Positions 54,101 through 61,784 of a stretch of 64,000 nucleotides of DNA are shown one piece after another. The first letter of the stretch is position 1, and each line of letters starts with the position of its first letter. The notes under the pieces were generated by a model. The model saw nothing but the letters and a program-made list of their open reading frames with translations, did no database searches and was not told the origin of the DNA. Origin of the DNA: Brasilonema sp. CT11 (GTDB taxonomy: Bacteria; Cyanobacteriota; Cyanobacteriia; Cyanobacteriales; Nostocaceae); NCBI RefSeq assembly GCF_017982655.1, contig NZ_JABXYX010000004.1, forward strand, positions 76,998 to 140,997, in the 5' to 3' direction. Position numbers and translations under genes: made by a program.

Positions 54101-57100
54101 CCAGACTACATGATGCCTCAGGCTTTTGTGATATTGGAGTCCCTACCACTAACACCAAACGGCAAGGTAGACCGCCGCGCCTTGCCCACACCGGATTTAC
54201 ACAGCGAACAAAAAGACAAATACGTTGCCCCACGCACACCCATTGAGGAAATGCTGGCACAAATTTGGACACAAGTGCTGAAACTAGAGCAAGTGGGCGT
54301 ACATGATAACTTCTTTGAACTTGGGGGACACTCGTTACTAGCAACGCAATTGCTTTCACGTATCTGCAACATTTTCAAAGTGGAACTACCATTGCGTGAG
54401 TTGTTTGCCAAAGCAACAATTGCCGAATTAGCGCGATCGATTGGGCAATTGCAGCAACAAAACTTAGAATTTTCTACACCACCCATCTTACCAAGGACAA
54501 AAAATACACAATTACCACTGTCTTATGCTCAACAGCGTTTGTGGTTTTTAGACCAGTTACAGTCTCTGGGTGGCACTTATAACATACCTCTAACTTTGCG
54601 TCTAGTAGGAACTCTTAATCAAGCAGCTTTAGAAAAAAGCTTAATTGAAATTATTCATCGCCACGAAGCGTTACGCACCAATTTCATCACCGTTGATGGA
54701 AAACCTTCTCAAGTTATCCAAACACAAACAAATTGGACACTATCAATTATTGACTGGCAAAATCTGCCAACACTTGTACTGAGCGAAGTCGAAGTAAGCG
54801 AAAAAGAAATTGCTACACAGCAATTAGTGCAAAAACAAGCTATTCAAGCTTTTAACTTAGCAAATGAACCATTGGTCAGAGCAACGTTAGTTGTGCTGTC
54901 CGAGACAGAACACGCTTTGTTAGTATTCATACATCACATTGTCTGTGATGGCTGGTCGATGGGTGTGTTTGTCCAAGAATTAGTAGCTCTGTACAATGCT
55001 TATTCACAAGATCACTCATCACCTTTAGCACTATTGCCGATTCAGTACGCAGATTTCGCAATTTGGCAGCGAAACTGGTTGCAAGGGGATGTACTCCAAA
55101 GCCAACTCTCGTACTGGCAACAACAACTAGCTGACGCACCAACTTTATTGTCGCTACCCACCGATCGACCCAGAGGAGCTGTACAAACTTACCACGGCGC
55201 ATATCAAGAGTTGGCACTCTCAAAAGAACTAAGTGTTGCGCTCAAACAATTGAGTCAAAAAGAAAGTTGTACCCTCTTCATGACGCTGTTAGCAACATTC
55301 CAAATCTTGCTATGGCGCTATAGTGGGCAGGATGATATTTGCATAGGTACGCCGATCGCTAACCGTAACCGTGCAGAAATTGAAGGACTAATTGGCTTTT
55401 TTGTCAATACCCTGGTGTTGCGTACCCGCTTAGATGGTAATCCCAGTTTTAGGCAGCTACTATCACGGGTGCGAGAAGTGGCTCTAGGAGCGTATGCTCA
55501 TCAAGATTTGCCTTTTGAAATGTTGGTGGAAGCATTACAGCCAGAACGAAATCTCAGCCATAACCCAATTTTTCAGGTGTGGTTTAATTTACAGAATTTG
55601 GCAGACACCCAACTAGAACTTTTTGGGTTATCTGTAGAACCGATATCGATGTCACAAGCAGCTTCCAAGTTTGACTTAAGCTTGTATGTTGCAGAACACG
55701 AACAAGGAATAACTCTGCAACTACTCTATAATGCTGACCTATTTACTTCAGCACGAATGGTGGAAATGGTGCAACAATTCCATCATTTACTAAATCAAAT
55801 TGTTGTCGAGCCTGATAGTACCATTGCCTCTTATTCTCTTGTCACACCACAAGCCCGACTTTTGCTGCCACATCCCACAACAGCTATACCAGAACCAGAA
55901 TACGAATTAGTCACAACAACGTTTACCTCTTGGGTAAATACCACCCCAGAACGGTCAGCAGTGCGTCAAGCATCTCGCACTTGGAACTATGGAGAATTAG
56001 GCAAAAGCGCTCAAGCTTTAGCAAGGGCGATCCTGAGTCACGGAATCAAACGCGGGGATGTCGTCGCCGTGTATGGGACATCCAGTTTTGGATTGATTGC
56101 CAGTGCGATCGCTGTTCTCTTGAGTGGAGGAGTGCTACTAACCATCGACCCGCAACTTCCCAGCCAACGCCAACGGCTGATGCTTGAGGAAGCTAAAGCT
56201 AGATTCATATTGTACGTCGATAGTCAACCCTCTGAAGATTTGGAAATATGGCAGTCTTTAACTATCATCTACGTAAATTCAGACACAGGATCGGCTATAA
56301 ATTCTTTAGAAAGCAGTCATACAATATCCCTACCGGAAATATCTGGTGATGATGCAGCCTATATTTTCTTTACTTCTGGTACTACTGGCGTTCCTAAAGG
56401 AGTGTTGGGGTGTCATAAAGGAATGGCGCATTTTCTCAACTGGCAAAGACAAACTTTTGGAATTGGGCAACAAGACTGCATTGCCCAATTAACAGGACTT
56501 TCCTTTGATGTCGTCCTTAGAGATATTTTCTTACCTTTGACCAGTGGTGCAACCTTGTGTCTGCCAGCACCAGAGGATAAGTTAGAACCAACGAAAATTT
56601 TGCGTTACTTGGAACGCGAACAGATTTCTGTTCTGCACACAGTTCCTTCCTTAGCGCAATCATGGCTGGCTAATGTGCCAAAAGAAGTTTTTCTGCATAG
56701 CTTACGCTGGTTATTCTTAGCTGGAGAACCTTTGAAGGAGGCACTCGTACTACAGTGGCGAGATGCTTTCCCCCAAGCAGGTGAAATCGTCAATCTGTAT
56801 GGACCGACAGAGACAACTTTGGCGAAATGTTATTACCTAATACCTAGCGAACCGAGAGAAGGGGTACAGCCAGTAGGACAAACACTTCCTGAAACTCAAG
56901 CACTAGTTTTGGGTGCAAATCACCAACTGTGTGGTATTTGTGAACCGGGCGAGATTGTTTTGCGGACACCATTCCGCAGTTTGGGCTACATTAATGCCCC
57001 AGAAGAAATGCGCTCTCGGTTTGTCAAAAACCATTTTCGCCATGACGACCAGGATTTGCTGTATTATACAGGCGATCGCGGTCGCTATCTTCCAGATGGC

Positions 57101-58570
57101 TCTCTAGAAATTCTCGGTCGCCAAGATCGTCAAGTTAAGATTCGCGGCATACGCATTGAACTTGGGGAAATTGAAACAGTATTAGCACAACACTCATCTG
57201 TACATCAGTCTGTAGTAATTGCCCATGAAGATGCCCATGAAGATGTTCTTGCCGAGCAACGCTTAGTGGCTTACATCATCTCTACTCAGGATTCAGCACC
57301 TAGCATTAGTGAGATCCGACGCTTCCTTTCCACTAAGCTACCACAGTACATGGTGCCTTCTAGTTTTGTCTTCCTAGATAGCTTGCCACTAACACCCAAC
57401 GGCAAGGTAGACCGCCGCGCTTTGCCTACACCTTCTAACATTAATAACTTAGACACATTTGTCGAACCCCGTAACCAGTTAGAACTGCAATTAGTACAAA
57501 TCTGGTCAAAGATTCTGAAAGTTGACAAGGTGGGAGTACAAGATAACTTTTTTGACCTTGGTGGTCATTCTCTTTTGGCTCCCTACTTAATGGCTCAAAT
57601 TAAGCAGCAGTTTGGTAAAGATGTTCCTTTAGCAAGCCTTTTCCAAAACCCAACTATTGAACAGTTGGCAACAATTTTGCAAGTAGACTCGGATTACTCC
57701 AATTCGTCTTATCTAGTACCAATTCAGCCAAACGGTTCAAAGTTACCTTTCTTTTGCATTCCCGGTGCTGGTGGCGAGCCTTTCTACTTATATCACTTAG
57801 GGCGTTATTTAGGAGCAGACCAACCTCTATACAGTTTTCAAGCAAATAATCTAGATGGATTAGAATCAGCCACCCGAATTAAGGATATGGCTAGCCATTA
57901 TATTGAAGCAATGCAAGCTGTTCAGCCGCAAGGACCATACTTTTTGGGAGGGCATTCCTTAGGAAGTATAGTAGCTTTTGAAATGGCGACTCAGTTACAT
58001 CATCAAGGACATATCGTTGCTTTAGTCGTCATGATTGATATGTCAGCACCAACCTCTAAAGATAAACAAGCACGTATTGATCGTCTTGATTGGGATCATG
58101 CTAGGTGGTTGATTGAGTTGATCAAAGCAGTAGAAGTTTCTCTGTCAACGAACATGGATATTTCTTACGATACCCTGCGATCATTGCCTGTGGAGGAGCA
58201 ACTAAAATACGTTTTACAGAATTTAAAAATGGTGAATCTGCTGCCTCCTCACGCTGAAATTATGCAGCTGAAAAACATGGTGCAAGCTTTAAAAGCTAAC
58301 TCTCTATCTCTTATTAATTATGTACCACAACAAATTTATCCTGGTCGAATTACGCTTCTACGTGCCAGCGAGACTCCTCCGGAACGGTCGGCTAGCAAGT
58401 TTTCTGAGATTTCCCAAGATTCGACCTGTGGCTGGAGTGAGTATTCTTGCGAACCAGTAGATATCCATTTTGTCCCAGGGAACCATATCACGATGATGGC
58501 TGAACCCCATGTCCAGGTCTTAGCCGAACGGTTGAAAGCTTGCATCCAGAAAGCACAAGCAAACATCTAA
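51137..58570 (+). CDS. NRPS2: TubC dock-C-A(Tyr)-PCP-C-A(unassigned)-PCP-TE
   Basis: 2477 aa with a GTG start. The docking domain (NIEQLIADLTKQGVKLWVDG) resembles that of NRPS1. Module 1: C HHIVFD (206-); A code DASTIAAVCK (Tyr) without a methyltransferase; PCP Ser1066. Module 2: C HHIVCD (1266-); an unusual A domain (about 1590-2080) with FFTSGTTGVPKGV core and LSFDVVLRDIFLPL, whose code by GrsA alignment is DVRHFALLAK, matching no code I know; PCP Ser2145. TE: GHSLG with Ser2274, Asp in VMIDMSAP, His in PGNHITMM, a complete triad. The TE releases the product by hydrolysis or cyclisation. Given the downstream 4-methylproline genes, the last residue could be 4-methylproline, but standard Pro codes (DVQ-x-IAHVVK) differ, so this is uncertain. 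No epimerase or MT. Confidence 0.95.
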   Translation: MNIEQLIADLTKQGVKLWVDGEQLRVNAPKGVLTPETRDLLAKNKAELILLLKNQNADTATDLPLIKAERPQNLPLSFAQEQLWLLNQLEPDNPFYNEQAALKLHGHLNIAALEQSLNKIISRHEALRTNFRTFNEQPVQVIADSLTLNVPVVDVTELPESEREIACQQLATAETARPFDLASSPLIRASVAKLTEVEYALVLTIHHIVFDAWSMGVLMGELATIYSALCNNSSPELPELPLQYADFAIWQRQWLQTEVLQTQLNYWKQLLKNAPTLLELPTDKPRPAIQTYRGATQYVKFSHELSKALANFSRQEGATLFMTLLAAYVTLLYRYTGSDDIVVGTPLANRDRLELEQLIGFFVNTLVLRADLSGNPSFQQLLSRVRQVTLQAYTHPDLPFEELVKVLQPPRDLSHTPLFQVLFVLQNAPISEVDLAGLTLSSLPVEGTTAKFDLSLSMQNTATGLVSVWQYNADLFDASTIERMSGHLQTLLEGIVANPEERISQLPLLTPEEQHQLLVEWNNTQVDYPFDKCIHQLFEEQVERTPDAVAVVFENQHLTYRQLNCRANSLAHYVKSLGVKPDTLVGICVERSLDMVVGVLGILKAGGAYVPLDPDYPAQRLSFMLKEDAAVEVLLTQHYLIEKLPKHQAKLVCLDEAWSEIAQNSQNNPSSGVKAFHLANVIYTSGSTGRPKGVMVEHKGLCNLAQAQIQTFGVNSDSRVLQFASFSFDASISEILMTLGSGATLYLGTKDSLLPGQPLIERLRDYSITHITLPPSALAVMSQEELPALQTIIVAGEACSFELIRQWSVGRNFFNAYGPTEASVCATIAKCTLEDEKISIGRAIANTQVYILDENLQPVPVGVPGELHIGGVGLARGYLNRPELTQEKFIFNPFGSGRLYKTGDKARYLPDGNIEYIGRIDNQVKIRGFRIELGEIETVLGQHSDVRVSCVIAREDNKSDKRLVAYVVAHQQCTPTISELRQFLKAKLPDYMMPQAFVILESLPLTPNGKVDRRALPTPDLHSEQKDKYVAPRTPIEEMLAQIWTQVLKLEQVGVHDNFFELGGHSLLATQLLSRICNIFKVELPLRELFAKATIAELARSIGQLQQQNLEFSTPPILPRTKNTQLPLSYAQQRLWFLDQLQSLGGTYNIPLTLRLVGTLNQAALEKSLIEIIHRHEALRTNFITVDGKPSQVIQTQTNWTLSIIDWQNLPTLVLSEVEVSEKEIATQQLVQKQAIQAFNLANEPLVRATLVVLSETEHALLVFIHHIVCDGWSMGVFVQELVALYNAYSQDHSSPLALLPIQYADFAIWQRNWLQGDVLQSQLSYWQQQLADAPTLLSLPTDRPRGAVQTYHGAYQELALSKELSVALKQLSQKESCTLFMTLLATFQILLWRYSGQDDICIGTPIANRNRAEIEGLIGFFVNTLVLRTRLDGNPSFRQLLSRVREVALGAYAHQDLPFEMLVEALQPERNLSHNPIFQVWFNLQNLADTQLELFGLSVEPISMSQAASKFDLSLYVAEHEQGITLQLLYNADLFTSARMVEMVQQFHHLLNQIVVEPDSTIASYSLVTPQARLLLPHPTTAIPEPEYELVTTTFTSWVNTTPERSAVRQASRTWNYGELGKSAQALARAILSHGIKRGDVVAVYGTSSFGLIASAIAVLLSGGVLLTIDPQLPSQRQRLMLEEAKARFILYVDSQPSEDLEIWQSLTIIYVNSDTGSAINSLESSHTISLPEISGDDAAYIFFTSGTTGVPKGVLGCHKGMAHFLNWQRQTFGIGQQDCIAQLTGLSFDVVLRDIFLPLTSGATLCLPAPEDKLEPTKILRYLEREQISVLHTVPSLAQSWLANVPKEVFLHSLRWLFLAGEPLKEALVLQWRDAFPQAGEIVNLYGPTETTLAKCYYLIPSEPREGVQPVGQTLPETQALVLGANHQLCGICEPGEIVLRTPFRSLGYINAPEEMRSRFVKNHFRHDDQDLLYYTGDRGRYLPDGSLEILGRQDRQVKIRGIRIELGEIETVLAQHSSVHQSVVIAHEDAHEDVLAEQRLVAYIISTQDSAPSISEIRRFLSTKLPQYMVPSSFVFLDSLPLTPNGKVDRRALPTPSNINNLDTFVEPRNQLELQLVQIWSKILKVDKVGVQDNFFDLGGHSLLAPYLMAQIKQQFGKDVPLASLFQNPTIEQLATILQVDSDYSNSSYLVPIQPNGSKLPFFCIPGAGGEPFYLYHLGRYLGADQPLYSFQANNLDGLESATRIKDMASHYIEAMQAVQPQGPYFLGGHSLGSIVAFEMATQLHHQGHIVALVVMIDMSAPTSKDKQARIDRLDWDHARWLIELIKAVEVSLSTNMDISYDTLRSLPVEEQLKYVLQNLKMVNLLPPHAEIMQLKNMVQALKANSLSLINYVPQQIYPGRITLLRASETPPERSASKFSEISQDSTCGWSEYSCEPVDIHFVPGNHITMMAEPHVQVLAERLKACIQKAQANI
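54775..54799 (+). repeat. In-frame short repeat encoding LSEVEVS (copy in NRPS2 C2)
   Basis: The core CTGAGCGAAGTCGAAGT is identical to 42632-42648 and lies at the same position of the C domain, which implies shared ancestry of the two C domains after insertion, or gene conversion. Confidence 0.75.
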
Positions 58571-58635
58571 ACCTTTCAATTAGTCTCAGATACCTTTGGT
58601 AGGATTGGGAAGGGTTTAGTTAAGTTTAAATTGAA

Positions 58636-59448
58636 ATGTCAGAGAACTGCATTATGACTACTTTTAATCAGATGAAATCCAAGGTGTGGGAAAAAAAGCA
58701 AGAGTATCCCTTAACTAGAGAGTCTTTAAGAATGCTGTTGGAAAACCGAATTCCTTTAATTCGGTTAAAAGAATTTGCCACACCACAAGAGTGTGAGAGT
58801 TTAGTCGCTCAAGCTCAATTTTTCAACTTTGACTGCTATCAAGATGTGAATCCTAAGATTGAGCGAATTGGCATCACAGTATTTGAATATAATCGCATTA
58901 GTAAAACAGCTTATTTTCAAGCAGTAGAACGCACAACTAAATTAAGAGACTGCATTATGGCAGCGTCTTTCAATCCATTAGAACGCTTAATGGTAAAAAT
59001 TCGACAGTGTACAGGCGCGACTGTGCGAATTGCTTCGGAACCCTTCTATGGTAGTTATTATGCAGGACTGATCAGAAAAATAGAGCAGGGTACTCAACTT
59101 CATATTGATTATGCCCCGTTAGAACAATCCCAATGGGAAGTTGGTACAGTTATTTCTCAACTTTCCTGGAATTTGTACTTAAAATTTTCTCCTAAGAGTC
59201 ATGGCAAAACACGCGTTTATGATCGCCAGTGGCAACCAGGAGATGACCAATATAAACTCGATTCCTACGGCTATAGTGATACAGTAATTGCAGATGCAGA
59301 TACGATCGCTTTCCAACCTTATGTAGGAGATGTATTCATTTTCAATACACGCAATTTTCACACTGTTGAGCCGATGGATGGACAACGTGTGACTTTCACT
59401 TCCGCGATTGGATTACTACCTAACGGTGAAATTATTTTGTGGTCTTGA
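58636..59448 (+). CDS. 2-Oxoglutarate/Fe(II) oxygenase, probable leucine 5-hydroxylase
   Basis: 270 aa; ATG 58654 is an alternative start. The double-stranded beta-helix metal triad is visible: His156-x-Asp158 in QLHIDYAP and His242 in NFHTVEP, with Arg251 (GQRVTF) to bind 2-oxoglutarate. The N-terminal helix region (LTRESLRMLLENRIPLIRLK) and body are specific to a subfamily I cannot name from sequence alone. Because a zinc dehydrogenase and a P5C-reductase homologue follow, it most likely performs the first step of 4-methylproline synthesis, 5-hydroxylation of L-leucine (LdoA activity known from Nostoc punctiforme; GriE does this in griselimycin). Tailoring of the NRPS product is the alternative. 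The family call is strong; the substrate is inferred from neighbours. Confidence 0.8.
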   Translation: MSENCIMTTFNQMKSKVWEKKQEYPLTRESLRMLLENRIPLIRLKEFATPQECESLVAQAQFFNFDCYQDVNPKIERIGITVFEYNRISKTAYFQAVERTTKLRDCIMAASFNPLERLMVKIRQCTGATVRIASEPFYGSYYAGLIRKIEQGTQLHIDYAPLEQSQWEVGTVISQLSWNLYLKFSPKSHGKTRVYDRQWQPGDDQYKLDSYGYSDTVIADADTIAFQPYVGDVFIFNTRNFHTVEPMDGQRVTFTSAIGLLPNGEIILWS

Positions 59449-59503
59449 AGCTGGTAAATAGGAAGTAAGAAGCAATTTGGTAAACATAGTGAGGAAGTGA
59501 TTC

Positions 59504-60535
59504 ATGCCTAAGGCAGCTGTGATGACTGCACCTAACCACCCAGTTAAAGTGCAACAATTGCCAGACCCGATTCTGGAAAAGGGTGGAATCATTATTGAAA
59601 CCTTATATAGTGAAGTTTGTGGAACTGATGTACATTTACTACATGGGCGTTTAGAGGGAGTACCGTATCCAATCATCCCTGGGCATTTCTCAGTTGGTCG
59701 TGTGGTAGAAACAGGTGGACTCCTTTGTGATGTCAATGGTAAGTTAATCTGCCCAGGAGCGATCGTCACTTTTTTGGATGTCCATGAAACCTGTTACAAC
59801 TGCTGGTATTGTCTCGTAGCCAAAGCATCCACTCGCTGTCCACAACGCAAAGTTTATGGTGTTACCTACTCAGCCAAAGATGGGTTATTGGGTGGTTGGT
59901 CTGAATTGATTTACCTCAAACCAGGGGTAAAAGTTCTAACTTTACCTGAAGAAGTCTCACCAAAGCAATTCATTGCTGGGGGATGTGCTTTACCAACTGC
60001 ACTACACGCTATTGATCGAGCGCAGATTCAAATTGGCGATGTTGTTGTGGTGCAGGGTTGCGGACCTGTGGGTTTGAGTCTGGCAATTCTAGCTTTGCTT
60101 TCAGGTGCGGGCAAAGTGATTGTCATTGATAAATTTGAGAGCCGATTAGCAGTTGCCAAATCCTTCGGTGTAGATGAAACCCTTGTGATTGAGGCTGATA
60201 ATCCACAACAACATATTGAGCGGGTTTTGGAATTGACGCACAAACACGGTGCTGATGTCACTATTGAAGCCACAGGTATTCCCATTGCTGTCAAAGAGGG
60301 CTTAAACATGACGAGAAATGGAGGTCGTTATGTTATTGTTGGGCATTACACAAATACGGGTGAGATTCTCATCAATCCACACTTGGAAATTAATCTAAAA
60401 CATATTGATATTCGCGGGACTTGGGGAATTGATTTCAGCCATTTTTACAGAATGATTGAATTACTAAAACGTCATAGTGTTCCCGGCAAAAATATTGCTT
60501 GGTCAAGTATGATTAGTCGTTCATACACATTATAA
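59504..60535 (+). CDS. Zinc-dependent dehydrogenase (NosE-like), cut short by an in-frame stop
   Basis: A medium-chain zinc dehydrogenase: catalytic Cys in EVCGTDVHLLHG, PGHFSVGRVVE in place of the usual GHE, four structural-zinc Cys in CYNCWYCLVAKASTRC, and dinucleotide loop GCGPVGLSL. In nostopeptolide and spumigin clusters such an enzyme (NosE) oxidises 5-hydroxyleucine to the aldehyde that cyclises to methyl-pyrroline carboxylate. The frame stops at TAA 60533-60535 after 343 aa (...RSYTL). Reading on in the same frame gives EINQALADVEQGSVLKAVIQ and a second TAA at 60605-60607, which looks like the normal family C-terminus. A full protein would have 367 aa, so one base change (GAA to TAA) or a sequencing error explains it. 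The lost strand-helix end may destabilise the catalytic domain. Confidence 0.85.
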   Translation: MPKAAVMTAPNHPVKVQQLPDPILEKGGIIIETLYSEVCGTDVHLLHGRLEGVPYPIIPGHFSVGRVVETGGLLCDVNGKLICPGAIVTFLDVHETCYNCWYCLVAKASTRCPQRKVYGVTYSAKDGLLGGWSELIYLKPGVKVLTLPEEVSPKQFIAGGCALPTALHAIDRAQIQIGDVVVVQGCGPVGLSLAILALLSGAGKVIVIDKFESRLAVAKSFGVDETLVIEADNPQQHIERVLELTHKHGADVTIEATGIPIAVKEGLNMTRNGGRYVIVGHYTNTGEILINPHLEINLKHIDIRGTWGIDFSHFYRMIELLKRHSVPGKNIAWSSMISRSYTL

Positions 60536-60641
60536 GAAATTAATCAAGCTCTGGCAGATGTAGAGCAAGGCTCTGTATTAAAAGCTGTAATTCAGCCTAA
60601 TATTTAAAGGTTTTCATTACCAATAAACTTGAGGATTATCT

Positions 60642-61526
60642 ATGAATATCACTGTAGAAAATAATTTTAATCAAACTTCAATCGATCAAATTGAACGTAT
60701 TCATAAACCTACACCAGAGGACTTTAAACGCATAGTTCTCTCTTATAAACATCCTGTGATTTTTACTGGGATAGTAGATGAATGGAAAGCATATTCTTTA
60801 TGGTCATTGGATTATTTGAATACTGTTTTAGGTGAGAAAGAAATTACTGCTCGCGTTTCGGAAAATCAAATATTTACCTATACTCCAAATGCTGAAAAAA
60901 AGTACCAGACAACAAAAATGAAATTTACTGACTTCACAGATTGGATTGTGAATAAAAAAAATGATAACCAATACTATTACCTTCAGGGATATCCATTTCA
61001 TACTACCTTTCCGGAATTATTTTCAGATATAAAAATTCCAGATATTATCGATAAAAACCTATGCCTCGATACTGCTCACTGGATGGGTATTTCAGAGATG
61101 GAAATTCCAGATTTTATTGAGAAAACCTCATCACTGGCTACTATTTTTTGGATGAGTACCAATGGCAATATTACGCAACTACATCACGATTTCGTAGAAA
61201 GTGTGTTATGTCAAGTGCGTGGTCGAAAGCGAATTTTACTGTTTGAACCAAAACAAAGTCCCTTTCTATATCCTTTCCCTAAAAATTCAAAAGTACCATT
61301 TCTGAGTCAATTAAATATTGACCAACCTGACATTGATAAATTTCCTAAATTGATCAATGCAAAATATACAGAGTGTATCCTAGAAGCAGGTGAAATACTA
61401 TTTTTTCCCTCCTATTGGTGGCATCAAGTTTACTCTCTCGATGAGCTAAATATTTCTGTTAGTTTCGTTTGGCATACAAAACTTAAAAAGTTTTTTAGAC
61501 GCAAGATTTTCCAGGAAAACAAATAG
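60642..61526 (+). CDS. JmjC/cupin-8-type Fe(II) oxygenase (294 aa)
   Basis: The start follows GAGGA at good spacing. The chain has the JmjC layout: KHPVIFTGIVDEWKAYSLWS near residue 35; His181-x-Asp183 in ITQLHHDFVESV; RGRKRILLFEP; and distal His261 in FFPSYWWHQVYSL. These are the metal ligands and 2-oxoglutarate-site features of FIH/JmjC-type hydroxylases. Natural-product clusters use such enzymes to hydroxylate amino-acid side chains, either free or carrier-bound. Here it sits inside the presumed 4-methylproline gene set, where it is not known to be needed, so it may hydroxylate Tyr, Phe or methylproline in the product. Its stop codon directly abuts a MITE. The substrate is unknown. Confidence 0.85.
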   Translation: MNITVENNFNQTSIDQIERIHKPTPEDFKRIVLSYKHPVIFTGIVDEWKAYSLWSLDYLNTVLGEKEITARVSENQIFTYTPNAEKKYQTTKMKFTDFTDWIVNKKNDNQYYYLQGYPFHTTFPELFSDIKIPDIIDKNLCLDTAHWMGISEMEIPDFIEKTSSLATIFWMSTNGNITQLHHDFVESVLCQVRGRKRILLFEPKQSPFLYPFPKNSKVPFLSQLNIDQPDIDKFPKLINAKYTECILEAGEILFFPSYWWHQVYSLDELNISVSFVWHTKLKKFFRRKIFQENK

Positions 61527-61527
61527 C

Positions 61528-61705
61528 GGGACTTAGACAAAAAACACCCATAAAAAAGCCTCAAACTTTATACAGAAAAACTTTGACATCGTTTTGTCTG
61601 GTTTGTTGATATATCTAGGTTTGCGCCATTTTTGAACATTTGGTGTATTTCTCTTAGTCTGTATAGGTTTGAGGCTTATTTTTCACTCAATTTTATTTAA
61701 GTCCC
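61528..61705. mobile_element. MITE-like element (178 bp)
   Basis: It begins GGGACTTA and ends TAAGTCCC. Long imperfect inverted arms contain AAGCCTCAAAC-TATACAG (about 61556-61578) and its complement (about 61649-61674). There is no coding capacity. It fills most of the space between the JmjC gene and the reductase gene and could affect read-through by forming a strong hairpin. Confidence 0.75.
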
Positions 61706-61784
61706 AATAGGGTCAAAAAACTTAGTTTCCATCGATGAGAAAGGTATCAGAAACTATTATTGGCTTGAATAACAGGGAGAAGAT

